Position numbers and translations under genes: made by a program
In this document: piece after piece, positions 21,653 through 32,983 of the stretch
Numbering within the stretch: the first letter of the stretch is position 1
How the letters are laid out: every line of letters begins with the position of its first letter
Assembly: GCA_022925895.1 (NCBI GenBank)
Contig: JAKSYS010000183.1
Span: 1 to 64,000, forward strand
Length of the DNA stretch: 64,000 bases
Origin: Fragilaria crotonensis
Taxonomy: Eukaryota; Bacillariophyta; Fragilariophyceae; Fragilariales; Fragilariaceae
Direction: 5' to 3'
The notes under the pieces: generated by a model
Databases searched by the model: none
Seen by the model: only the letters and a program-made list of their open reading frames with translations
What the model was told of the DNA's origin: nothing

Positions 21653-24600
21653 CTAAGGGTGCTTATCCGAACACAAGGCGTAGTAATGAAAAAAATTAGC
21701 TCAGGCTTAAGGTAATTATTTTCAAGTATCCCTGAGATAAACAACTCAGCTATCTTCTCCACCTACGAGCCTTTTTCTCATATTTCCGTAAGGTGGACTG
21801 CCGTACATTTGATGTACAGCAATCTTATTTCTGTAACGGGAAATTCCAGGATTGCAGTGGTCGGACTTCAATATTACCTTGCTCACTAGAGGTTTTTATC
21901 CTAATCATTTTAGTAAATATTGCTGGTCTATTTCTTATTCCCAACCTTTTCTCTTCTTAATTTCCGCACTACCTGTTCGTGTTTACTAAATTTCCAAAAT
22001 GGAAGTATGTCTTAACACGGGTGCTTTACATGCATTCTTCACATTAATTACAACGAATGCAGGCTCCTACTAATTTTATTTGGCAAAGTACATCATACAA
22101 TGATCGCATTTCCAAAAATGTATTGTTCGTACTGGGAACTCACAATTTGTCATTTTGGTCCATGTCATAGTATTCATCTTGTGTGCACGTTGATTCTGTC
22201 TCCATGATGCTATTCATACTTTTGTGTGCATTTTGATTTGTTCCCAGCAGTTCAGCAGTTACTTACAACTTGTACATTCAGCATTTGCGGTCTGCAATAT
22301 CATCTCCTGCCTGCAAGAGCAGGGTTTATTAGTTCAGTGGTGTGTGGTATTGAAAAAAATTGCCGACAGTGCTATCTCAGTACTTACCGCTTGTGGTTTT
22401 TTCACTTTGCTGTACTCGCTCCAATATGTGTAATTAGTCAATTGTTCAAGAAGAAGGTTACGTCTTGACGCAGCAAAGCAGGTGATGACTGACGATAACT
22501 GGATGATGTGCATGGCAAACAAAAAACAACGAAACAAATTGATAAAACAAACACAAGAAAAATTGCAATTGAGGATGTCGCAAAAGGATGGACGCACCTG
22601 TGAATTTGGGCAACATATGCACTTTCTTCTGCTCAGGTTTGTTTAATTTGCGAAGCTGTTACAGGAGAAGGACAGGGATCAGTTTAATCAACAAATGTAC
22701 AAACAAAATAACAGTGGCAATAATATATCAGACGAATCCATTCATCATCACTGTGACAAATACAATGTTCATTGCTTGCTACATACTACTGTAGCACACA
22801 TCACCAACTTCTGACAGTGATCTTGTTTGATCCTCCTTGCAAACAGGGTGATTGCAGTCAAATGCGATGGAAATCAAAGTGGTAACTAAAGCCGACTTTG
22901 TTGTTGTTGTCAGAATATCATCATTTGCTGAACATTTGTGAAAATATTTGTAATACTACTAGCCCGCCCTTCTTGATTTTTGAATGTATGATTTGAAAGC
23001 CTGCCCTACTTGATTTTTTGAATGTAATGATAATTAAAAGCAGTCACGTATACAATTTTCTGGAAATACGATAGGGGCTCCTTATTAACTCCCAACAAAA
23101 TTGATGGCAAGTTTGACCGTTGAAAAAACAAGGTTATTTTTGAAGTATGCATTGGTCTGCATATTGTATAAATGTATGTTTTGTAGAATTTTGAAATTTG
23201 AATGCTTTCCCACAAACAAATTAGAAAACAGGAGCGTACAAGCACACTTTCACGTATACATGGACTACAGGCAAATTCTCTACCAGGGGGAAATCATTAT
23301 GCACACAATTTGAATTGCGTACTACACTTCTAGTACTTCATCTACGTATCAGTAATAACTGAAATAGGTATCACCTTGAATACATTTTATTCCATTTACT
23401 AGTCAAAGATGATATCGCATGAGATGACTTTTGTGACTTGATTCAGATTCCAACGAAACATCCACAGCTCTTGCCCACCACATTGTCATAGTCGACGACC
23501 ATTGTTCAAAGACAAGACTGCTTCGAACATTCAGTCCTCATCTCACACTTCATAAATGTGTTGATGAATGGAATATCATCTCCATGAGTGCATGTGAGTA
23601 GTTCACTGGGTGCACATTTTGCAATGTTTTGACTTCGTGTTTTTTCTGCTGAACGTAAAACGAGTTTGTAGTATTCCGAGCGTAGTGCTTCATGGAACAG
23701 TACGAGTACCAACACACGGTGTGTGCGAAAGTGCTGGGGTATAAATTGCAGGTTTCCAGCAGTTTACTGTAGCACACTTCTTACCAGTGCCAGTAATGCC
23801 CTTTTCGTCATTTGTCTGAGAACGTACTGCTGTACACCAGTACAAAACTAGAATACTTACTGCATGGTGGTGTTGTTGTCGATGTTGTGAACTATCTTCT
23901 TACAATATTCTATTGTTTACTTCTACTCAGGTGAAGGAATAACCATCCTTTCATGAGGGATAATGGGGTTTTGGTTTGAAAGCCACCAGGGTCCTTGTCG
24001 CTTTCTGAAGTGTTTTCACCTGGTCACCTGCGAGAGGTTGCGCAGTAATAGCGTTTTCCGAACCAGTCGTGCCTTACCAGTGAATCACCAAGATCGTATT
24101 GTCTCTACAGAGTTCATAGGCAACCGAAACTAGATTCATCTGAATCTACACACAGATAAAAATGTGTGCTGGTATTTCATAAACCACCATCTTTGCATGC
24201 AAAGGCTGGAACACTGAATAAAAATGTAGAGCGTCAGCACCAGCCACATCACACATATGATACACTAGTCCTTAATTCCAAGGCAAGAATTCTCAACCAC
24301 CAGACTTGAGTGACTTTTTGTCCGTCAGGATTAAATTATGGTACTGTTCTGGAAAAGATCACCAAGCCTTCAGCCAATTGCAATCTACTCAGGAGCTTTC
24401 TCCTCTCGGTGTAAGTCCTTCCATCCTGAAGCAAGGTAATTGCCGCAAAGGTTGGGAAGCACAAGCCAAGTCTTGACATGCCTCAGTTCACAGATGTTGT
24501 GCATTCATTGCCTCCGCGATACCGTTCACTTCACAAGGTCTTTGTGCATCCTGGATGTGGGTTTGCAATCCTCAACTCCAGTTGCAAGGGTCAACATTGC

Positions 24601-26607
24601 AATGAGGGAATATGCAATTCTTTTTGTGCTTAAATTTGAATCTCTCGTAATAGTTCTGCAACGTGAGGTTCCTGCACTGTGAACATCACGCCTTTCAGAT
24701 TGAGCTTCCGAGCTCTTTGCTATTCGCACTATTTGAAATGATTGCAAAGCCTACGGCAAAAATTATTTCAATCACGTGCTGAAAAAACCAGAATTTGCAA
24801 TACGACAAGGCCGCTTGGCAATAAGAGATTGCGTTCGTACAAATGTTTTGCAATTGCGATTATTGGCAGCAATGTATTACATTTGTTTGTCTAACAATGA
24901 TCTTACCAGTGTATTGTCTTGGTTTGTTAAACAACACCAATGTACTAATGGTTTGCTCCGATGACAAAATACCAACCTACATAGTTGCTTTGCTGGGTCA
25001 CTATGTCACAAAGCAATAAATTTCATAGCCCCGTAGTTCGTACTGGCATCACCAATTTAATAAAAATTGTTTTTCGCGGAGTACTCCCGGTAGTAGATTA
25101 CCAGCATTTGGTGCTCGGATGTAATATGTAGTACATTACTAGTCATGACTCCGGACTCACGAACAGCCATGAGGTGCGACGTATGGATTACACATTTTTT
25201 ACTTCGAGTAGCTGACAATTGCAGCATACTGTACGTGGAGTACAGTGTACAATCAACAATCAATAAAAGCATAGTACGCATACTCCTTCCTCCAAGTACA
25301 CACAAGATCTGCACAACATTCCACTGGGACAACCGAGAGTTCATAGCTTATTAATTCGGATTACAAAAGCATTTACCTAGTACTACTAGTCTACCGTAGA
25401 CCTCAAATCGGGACTTGACATTTATTTGTTTTTTGTGAGGCATGTGGCAACGTAAATGTATTGTATTCTAAGTATGTTACTATAAACTGTCGTACAGTAG
25501 TTTGGATTGTGTTTAAATTGCAAAGTGATCCAGTACTACTGTACCACTGGGGTACTGAGCAACACCATACAACGCAAGACTTAAACTTGTACCCGGGCAC
25601 AACAATGGAACACAATCACTTTGAAACTAATCACATGCACAAAGCAAGGCTCCCGCTGCTTCTTCCTCATTTCCCTCCTCTTCATTTCCTTTGCAACAAA
25701 AAAGTGGAGTAAGGCATTGATTGGTAAGAGATTTCTCATGCAAACAACATTTGCAGATTGGTTGGTCGTTGTCAAGAAATTGGTGCGAAAAGTTAGCAGT
25801 ACAAAATGTCAGTAGAGAATAAAATGATTGTACGGCGAACCACGCTATGAACTCCGATGAACTTTCAGCATTCTTGTCTCAATGAAGGACTTACCATTTT
25901 GACAGCATCATGGATGCTGTACTCTCTAAAGGTCTCTCATTTTAAATGCTGAGTGGCAAAAAATTGGGCATGCCTTTCTGTTTCCTGACATATTGGACAT
26001 CAGTTTTTGTTGTCATCACAAACTGCTGTGAAGGAAGAAAAATTACGGCTGAAAATGAATGCCAGTAGTTGGTGGAGTACTCGGAGTACCCCACAAAATT
26101 TGTGAATGTCATCACCTAGTACAGAGTAAGGTAAAATAGGGTTCAGAGGATTTCTTTAAAACTGCATGAGTACAAGTGCTGGTACCAGGTATACCTGTTG
26201 TTTTTGATACTACGTTCAATAAATTGCTGGTGCAGAGGCTTGAAAACACACACGTGCCATTCCAATACAGCCTGATCAGAAAACTGAGGAGTGGCTTAGG
26301 CATAAATCTGACCACAAATAAATTGTAAATCAATAAATGCTAAGGTAACTGTACTACGTAATTACGCAAGTTGGTAAAATGTTGATTTACGAACTTGGTT
26401 GACACAAATCAGATAATATTTCTATGGGATTCACCTACTTTTCATGTAAATTGCAAATGGGAGATATTTTTGGTTCCCAAAAGTTGTATGGAAATGGGCT
26501 ACGATGCATGCATACCTGAGGTTTTTAATAAAATTCCTGAACTTTGTAATGGGATTACAAGGAAAAATTCTACTAAAAACGCCACAACCTCGGATCGGCG
26601 CCCTTAG
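21653..26607. mobile_element. Non-autonomous DNA transposon (5 kb), related ends, inside copia gag
   Basis: The termini are CTAAGGGTGCTTATCCGA (21653-21670) and, inverted, CTAAGGGCGCCGATCCGA (26590-26607), 15 of 18 matching. The first ten bases agree with the EnSpm-like element at 6765 apart from one position. AT flanks both ends; removing the element and one AT restores the gag frame (...SIERF-M-FEDLK...). ATTCCTGAAC also occurs near the right end (26534). I found no frame longer than about 95 codons and no transposase motif, so it depends on a relative for movement. The 5 kb between the ends is AT-rich, GTAC-rich non-coding DNA. Confidence 0.75.
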
Positions 26608-27421
26608 ATGAACCTCTCAATGGAGGTGGACTGGATTGACTTGAGGAACTGGAGCCACACAACTGGGAAGGAGTCAGAATCATCCAACCTCTCAGTTACC
26701 TTGTTGCTGAGCTCAGTGGAGAGTGAAGCAAGCAAATAGGTCCTAGCTGCCATGTCGTTGGTCCTGTCATACTTGTCGTAGCGTTGAACTTGAGCTTCCG
26801 CCAACAACTTTGCCGACTGGACCGTGTACCTGGCGTGAGCCTTGATAACGTTAGTCATCTTGGCGTCGTCAGTTGGGTCCCTGAGGTAAGCAATGGAGTC
26901 CATCCCGGTGTCCTTGAGATGATCCCAGACAACATTCTGGAAGCTGATCAAATCATCACTTGGCTTGAAGGAGATCTTGTGCCCAGTTCTCCTGAAGTTG
27001 TAGCCCTTCTGGGCTGCAGAAACATAGACAGGGCGGAGCTGGTTGGGAGAGGTGTGCTCTAGGAGAGCAATGGAGCCATCCAAACCTGTCCAGGTGTAGT
27101 TGGGCTTTCCACCTGTCCAAGCAGACCATTCATCCTTGGTCACCAAAGTGATTCCCCAATGAGGGGAACAAGAGGCTTGAGCTTGAAGGAGCTGGGAGCT
27201 CCACTGGGGCAGTCATTGAGTTGGGAACTCAAGACAGACTCTTCATCAGTAGCAAGAGTCCTGGCGAGCGATTGCCTGGTGAGGCGAACGTCGACAGGAT
27301 CGGAGATCTCGAATCCTTCTGGATTGCCGCGGCCTTCGACAGCAGTCCCGAGGATTCCAACAACAGGTTCGTCTGGAAGATTCGTCGGGGACGTAGAGCC
27401 TTCAGATGGTGGAACCGACAT
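26608..27421 (-). CDS. gag: Copia gag N-terminal part
   Basis: Frame 27421-27140 begins MSVPPSEGSTSPTNLPDEP (a linker-like N-terminus). A one-base slip near 27145 leads to the frame 27146-26608, VTKDEWSAWTGGKPNYTWTG, then ISFKPSDDLISFQNVVWDHLK, DPTDDAKMTNVIKAHARYTV and YDRTNDMAARTYLLASLSTELS, ending SIQSTSIERF at the transposon. This has the layout of the capsid region of diatom copia gag. It lies about 240 bases inside the 5' LTR. The rest of gag is at 21652. Confidence 0.75.
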
Positions 27422-27665
27422 GATGATTGGAGTCTTGGCTTGGAAAGCAGATCTTCAACCACTCAACAGATTGCTGACTGCGTACTCGAGTTGGCAGAGA
27501 GCAATGAATCAGCCTAGTCTTGGGAAGACGTGGGGCTGTCGCAGGATCACCGGAGGAGACCTGCCTTGACGCGGAGTGTAACTTCCTTGGAAAGGAACTT
27601 GAAACGAGCTTGCCGGAGAGGAAAGTGCGTTAGAGGGTAAGTCTTATTATTGGGCGAAAATAACC

Positions 27666-28248
27666 AGTCGAAGTACACGGCGTGATCAAGGCTGCGTACT
27701 AGTTCGTAGAAATCCGGGTTCGGTCAAACGTAGAGTTTTAATTCTAGAGTTGTTTAACTTATGAGCTTATTTCTAGGTTTCACTTTGAAGGAACCAATTC
27801 AATCCAGGTCCGATTGAATCTTGCCGGTCTACTTTCGCGAAGTTAGAGGGTTGTGGGAGTGAACATTCAAAGCCTTCATCCCACTGATAAGGGCATTGAA
27901 ATGTCAGCTCAACTCCACTTGCAAGAGAATTGGTGATCGCAACAACTGTTGCAACATGGCCAGACTTAGCCAACATGATGAGGACACATGTTGGAAATTA
28001 GTTGACACATGAAGGGAGATTGCAGTTGAATTGCACTGGGTTAATGTGGACAAATTGTTGTTGTAGAAAAGGAGGTTATGAGGGCGGAAAGCAGTCCGGG
28101 ACAACTGTAGTTTTTGTACTGGCGATTCGCCGTATACAGTTGGCGTGAGAATCTTCGTATCCAAAGCCGGATGGGACTCAGCTGGCGGGGACGAAATTTC
28201 AACGTCAATAACGGCACAATAACAGCTGTTAGCTGCTGTACCTTGACT
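27666..28248 (-). repeat. 5' LTR of the CoDi-type element
   Basis: This is 583 bp, matching the LTRs at 3442 and 60435. The right end is set by the target duplication CTTTA at 28249-28253. Next to it on the internal side the minus strand reads GGTTATTTTCGCCC, the place where a primer-binding site would be; I cannot assign a tRNA. Confidence 0.88.
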
Positions 28249-28253
28249 CTTTA

Positions 28254-28565
28254 GACTTTACTGAGTACTGAGGACTCCAGTGCTCTGAGTATACTGTACT
28301 TTGAGTACAGTAGGTTTCGTAGGTTCAGGCGTGCGATTGCAACAACGGGAACCCACACGAATCCATCGCTTTACGAAGAAATGTGTTATGCGGTCACCAC
28401 TGCCCGCATTCCCTCTTCAGTCCTTGCCGCGAACGCATCTCCATCGCTCGAGTCTGTAGAACTGTTCTTGACACCATCAAGACATTTGGCATCAAGGTTG
28501 GAGAAGGAAGCGTGATTCTAGGACATCCTTCGATTGAACCTGCACAGGTTGCTGTTTGTTGCACC
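28254..28565. promoter_or_regulatory. 5' region of gene P, cassette I
   Basis: This is the P-proximal half of the M/P divergent region, here separated from M by the copia element. It shares TACTGTACTTTGAGTACAGTA (28294-28314) and the following GCGATTGCAACAACGGGAA with cassettes II and V. A short frame, ATG 28381 to TGA 28515 (44 codons, MCYAVTTARIP...), lies upstream of the P start. Similar codons exist upstream of P in cassette V but with a different end, so it may be a leader or uORF. Confidence 0.45.
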
Positions 28566-29185
28566 ATGTTGCCTTTTCGCACGACTCCCAAGAAGTCAGT
28601 ATGTTCTCTACTGTCACCGGCACGATCACTCGCACTGGTACTGTCGCTGATACTGGACTCATTGTGGCAGTCACCTGGGTCGGCTCCGGTTCAGGCCATG
28701 TTAGGTACTTGAACCAGTTCTACCTTACGCATGCCAATGAGCTTATGGATTGGTCTGAATTACTGCCCTATACACTAGGAAGAAGACTTCAAAATGATTC
28801 TGGAAAGGGTGATGATGGCATGTATTTCTGCATCGGCGAGGATGGAACCCCGGTTGCCATGGGACAGAATGGCGGAGGAAGGCGAACATTACGACGACTG
28901 ACCGACGCATCTCCACCATATTGCAATGATTTGCCTGGCGGATATCCTGGCAATTTTGGCAATTCGCAATATCCTTTTCCCCCGCCAAATTATCCTGTTG
29001 CTAGTCCAGCCGCCATTGGAGGCGATGCTCCCACTTTGGAGTCAAGGTATGCCCCATTTACACCAGATCGGTCGCCTTTAGCATCACCCACTTTTGTCAG
29101 TGCAACACTTGGAAAAACTGGGAAAAACTCTGTTTTGTATACGTACCCGCAACAGGGTACTTGTACTGCATACTGCATAATGTAG
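28566..29185 (+). CDS. Cassette gene P (cassette I): single-pass protein, Pro-rich, truncated C-terminus
   Basis: ATG at 28566 has good start context (GCACCATG) and is conserved in all three copies. After MLPFRTTPKKS and a hydrophobic stretch (about residues 15-40, signal anchor or signal peptide), the presumed outside part holds GSGHVRYLNQFYLTHANEL, MDWSELLPYTLGRRLQND, GKGDDGMYFCIGEDG, GQNGGGRRTLRRL and a Pro/Tyr-rich region (YPFPPPNYPVASP). Unlike the copies at 32984 and 54822, it leaves the family sequence after SPTFVSATL and ends about 24 codons later, so the conserved last 80 residues are missing. Function unknown. Confidence 0.7.
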
Positions 29186-29464
29186 GACAAAAAGAGAGTT
29201 TTAGAACGTGTGCTACGGAGCAGACAGAGTAGAACCAGTCATACGTTCTGGAGATCCTGTCGTTGTTTTATGGGAATTGGGAATTCTATGTACAGTCTAT
29301 GAAATACACCGAACAAATGTGATGAACCCATACTCGTACCGTATGTCATAGAATGTAGAATCATTACTTCGGGATTTTACTGTCAACAACAACCCTACGG
29401 CTGGTATATACCGATCGACCTCGTTTGAAACATCGTTCTCTCGGCGGCGTTATTACGGTTGAAA

Positions 29465-30683
29465 TCACACAGGCTTGCAATATGGAAGGTAAAACAAAAT
29501 CAACACTGGCAAGACCCATGCCAAAACGCGGAGAGGCATAACTTCAATCAACGCGTCGTACATTGAGTGTGCTGGTGGCTTTGCGTCCCTGGTGAGATAG
29601 AATTGCTTATCGTACGCTTCGATAACCGAGTTCTGGTTCTTGGGCGTCTGATTGTCCTCCCCGTGCATCGCAATAGAAATAGCCTTGTTCTCCCAGTGCA
29701 TAAGAATAGAAATGTACTTCTCCTTCACAACATCGTCAAGCTGTAGAATGAATTCAAATGCCAAGGAGTTCAGCACCATGTTGAGGGATCTGGTGTGACA
29801 AAAACAATGAAAAGATTGATGGCGTACACGAAAACTTCATACCACATGTTCATACAGTGATCCAGGAATCGCGCCACACTGAGCCTGAGGCGAACAAATT
29901 TACCAAAAGATGCATGGTCAGTTTTAATTGCAACAGAGTGTTCGCTTGCCTTGCTTGTCAACATAAAAACAATTCTGACGATGTAAATGCATCCGATGGC
30001 AGATGCAACAGCCTTGGCTATCCGTCTGCGCTCATCGGGCAAAATTCGACTATGATGTAAGTTTGTCGAGCGTACAGAAGTAGAAGACTCGGAAGCATAA
30101 ACTGCGCGATAAGGACAAGGAAGAGAAGAAACCAAATCCAGACGTTATTCCACCAATTCTTGTGGTGCATCACCATGATTGTGAACATGCCAATGTCCGA
30201 CTGAGACTTCATGAATTCCTCCCAGTCCGCTGAAAGGGCGGCTCTGGCATTGGTACGTGACGCGATCAAATCCAGCCCAATTTTGATGACTCGTTCATTG
30301 CCTGCAGCACCGTCCGGTAATTCACCAGCCTCCTTATCTGCCAGGGCATCTGCTTTAGCGGCTTCTCTAGCCAAACAGCTGCTTCCTCATCCAAAAGTTA
30401 GCTTCTACCCACGCGCGTGCTGCAGCGGCTTCGGCATGGCCAACTAATGCCTGGGAAACGGCCCCAGGAACATTGCTTTGATTAGCAGCGGCTTGGGCTG
30501 CCTCTAGCAGAGTCTGCGCGTGAACGGCGAGTACATAGAGATCGCTAGCTCTCTTGGCAGCGTCAGCGGCCAACTCTCGGGCTTCAATGGCTTCGTTGAA
30601 GGCATCAATGAAACGGTCAGCTTGGAGATCAGGGCGTCGTCGGCGTCGTTATCAATTTGGATTGGAGGGTCGACAGCGTCCAT
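29465..30683 (-). pseudogene. Cassette gene M (cassette II), several frameshifts
   Basis: The start is ATG at 30683 (MDAVDPPIQIDNDADDA). Frames then follow 30640-30367, 30374-30018, 30135-29770 and 29779-29465. They hold DWEEFMKSQSDIGMFTIM, LLFLVLIAQFMLPSLLLLYA, SAIGCIYIVRIVF, YAINLFIVFVTPDP, then LNSLAFEFILQLDDVVKEKY and YLPYCKPV. All family landmarks are present, but at least three indels break the frame (for example one C short near 30640). The acidic decapeptide region is absent: the protein passes almost directly from DADDA to the Ala-rich part. Real decay and residual sequencing error cannot be separated here. Confidence 0.75.
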
Positions 30684-31373
30684 GTTTTATTGCCTCTGAG
30701 TCAATTCCGCGCTACTTTTCGACGTTGATGTCTATGAATTAATGTCATCGCAATTTTGCGTTTGACACACCACTTACAAAGTGCTTTCAACTGATGATAG
30801 GTATCATGTCAAGAGCGTTATCTCATGCATCGCTAGATTTAAGCCTGCTCCGTTGAGAGCGTTCGGCCGATTTCCCAACCGTTCCGTCACGTCCCTGGTC
30901 ATACATAACTGGAGACTGGAAAAGTTGTCATCTCCGTCAATTAATCATTTAATACTCTCCAAAGCAGGAGTGCTTGCTCTCCACTCCTGGACAAAGTATG
31001 AATCGAGGTATGATATCAATCAAAGATATTGGAGGCTTCCTTCTAGTGGATGATGCATCGCGGAACCTTTTAAAAACACTTGTGTTGTCTATGTAGATAT
31101 GGCACTTTGGTATCAGGTGCGTTGAGTTTTTATCTCTTTTTTATGATACAGTACGCAATACACTCAGTGACGCTGCATCATATCGTATCATGATAGTACT
31201 TGGTACTCCAGTGCTGTACTCGGGTTGTCGTAAATTCGATTGGTACAGTAGCAATACTACCGGTAGAGTACTTTAGACTTTACTCTCCAGTGCTCTGAGT
31301 GTACTGTACTTTGAGTACAGTAGCTTGTCGGTTCAGTGCGATTGCAACAACGGGAACCCTCGGATACATCGCT
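30684..31373. promoter_or_regulatory. Divergent M/P intergenic region, cassette II
   Basis: It runs from the M start through the conserved blocks (about 30800-31050) and TACTGTACTTTGAGTACAGTA (31302-31322) to GGAACCCTCGG, where a MITE enters at the TTA of 31374-31376. It preserves the empty target site of the copia element of cassette I (ACTTTAGACTT near 31270). The P-side continuation is at 32788-32983. Confidence 0.5.
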
Positions 31374-31376
31374 TTA

Positions 31377-32784
31377 GGCCGATGCTTACCGTAAACAAAA
31401 CTGTTTTTACAAAATTCGCAGAGCCTTTTGGTGCAATTTTTGTGTGACAACCCTCCTTAAGTTAACAAAACTGTTTTCACAAAATTTGCAGCATGTTTTG
31501 TTGCAAGTTTTGTGTGACAACCCTCCTTACCGTCAACAGAAATTTTTGTTTTATGTTTAATATCCATACATGAGGAGCATTTAAAATGGAAAACATACGA
31601 GTGCAAGTGGAATGGTCATTTTACGAGACTCGTCCATTTTGCACCTTCACACCACCATGTCAGATCCACCATCAGGCATGGCTTCTTTGCCGAAATCAGA
31701 AATGAAGAAGAAGAGTCGGAACTGTGGAACGAATGTGAGAAAGAGGGGCTTAGAGCTTGCATGGTGGTGCGGTACTGCTTGTTTCGACGATGAATGTCTA
31801 AGCAATCAACGCCACATTCGCGATGGCAAGTATGAAAGCGATGGCGAGTAGTAGTAGCTAGGTGTCCTATGTAGTAGTACTAAGTCAGTTAACAAATAGT
31901 TTAAATGGTAGGAATGTTTCGAGGCTTATCATTGACCAGAAACTTCGGCCAAATCACTACATTCTTGTGAAATGCAAGCTTAAAATGCTCCACAAGCATG
32001 GACTGGTGCTGAAACAGCGGTAGTAACGATAGGTTGTTAACGGTCTCGTTGTCTTTTCAAGAAATGCTTCTGTTGGTGTTGCTCATCAAATGATCATGAT
32101 CGCCGATATTGTCCTCCTCACTGTCAAATGCTTCGTCATCACGAGCCATATAGCCACAGTAAGTTCCATCGTACGTTAATGGCCCCCTAGTATCACCAGC
32201 ATTGAGGAGATCCATCAACCTCCAGATCGATGCCGGAATATCGCTTGTATCTTCATTTAGCGCACCGCCTTCAGTTTCCCAGCGTCTTCTTGATCAAGAT
32301 GTTCTTGAAAATTGTCATCGTTAAATGTGCGATTCTCGTTGTAGCAAGCCCATTCATTGATGGGACGAACGTCGTGCACACCATCGCGAATGCTTTGCAT
32401 CAATGCTGTCACATCGGTTCGAAGTTCTCTACCGGTAGACTATGAGAAGAACCCATCTTCCGCAGGTGACGAAAGAAATGTGAAACACAGTGGGTTGAGA
32501 TGAATGGAGGCAACTAGGAGATATTGACAACGAAGAAGACACCGTCACATAAATACAGAGGTGCTGTTTTTTAATGTATCCAAGGTCGCGAGGCAAATTT
32601 TGTTCGGCTCCGGGATATTCACAAAATTTGCAGCAAGTTTCGTGGAAAAGTGGGATGTCACCCGGCTTCACGAAAAATGCAGCATTTTTTGTGAATTGTT
32701 TTGTGTGGTTAAGCACCAGGTTTTATAAAATTTTCATCGAATTTTGTTTTTGTTTGCAACTTTTGTCTACGGTAAGCATCGGCC
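31377..32784. mobile_element. TTA-flanked MITE (PIF/Harbinger-type), 1.4 kb
   Basis: The terminal inverted repeat is GGCCGATGCTTACCGTA (31377-31393; complement at 32768-32784). The target duplication TTA is at 31374-31376 and 32785-32787. Cassette I keeps the empty site (ATCGCTTTACGAAG at about 28366). Near the left end a ~70-bp segment, AACAAAACTGTTTT-ACAAAATT-GCAG plus GTGTGACAACCCTCCTTA, occurs twice (from about 31394 and 31464). No transposase is encoded; a 79-codon frame at 31612-31851 has no recognisable motif. Confidence 0.85.
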
Positions 32785-32983
32785 TTACGACGATATCTGT
32801 GTTATGCGGTCACCACTGCCCGCATTCCCTATTCAGTCCTTGCCGCGAACGCATCTCCATCGCTCGAGTCTGTAGAACTGTTCTTGACACCATCAAGACA
32901 TTTGGCATCAAGGTTGGAGAGAAGGAAGCGTGATTCTAGGACATCCTTCGATTGAACCTGGACAGGTTGCTGTTTGTTGCACC

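Larger units (their letters stand above)
3442..28248 (-). mobile_element. Copia (CoDi-type) LTR retrotransposon with two nested DNA transposons
   Basis: The complete element lies on the minus strand. LTRs are at 27666-28248 (5') and 3442-4018 (3'). The 5-bp target duplication CTTTA is at 3437-3441 and 28249-28253. The empty site is preserved in cassettes II (about 31268) and V (about 54503), where ...ACTTTAGACTT... is uninterrupted. Internal order is gag 27421-26608, insertion 21653-26607, gag/NC/PR/IN 21652-18578, insertion 6765-18577, IN C-terminus/RT/RNase H 6764-4161, then a purine-rich AGAGGGAG tract beside the 3' LTR. Without the insertions it would be about 8 kb. The nested insertions disrupt the polyprotein, so it is not autonomous. 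Confidence 0.92.

Noticed and set aside
31612-31851. 79-codon ORF inside the MITE of cassette II
   Set aside because: It has no similarity to Harbinger proteins and no second copy in the window.
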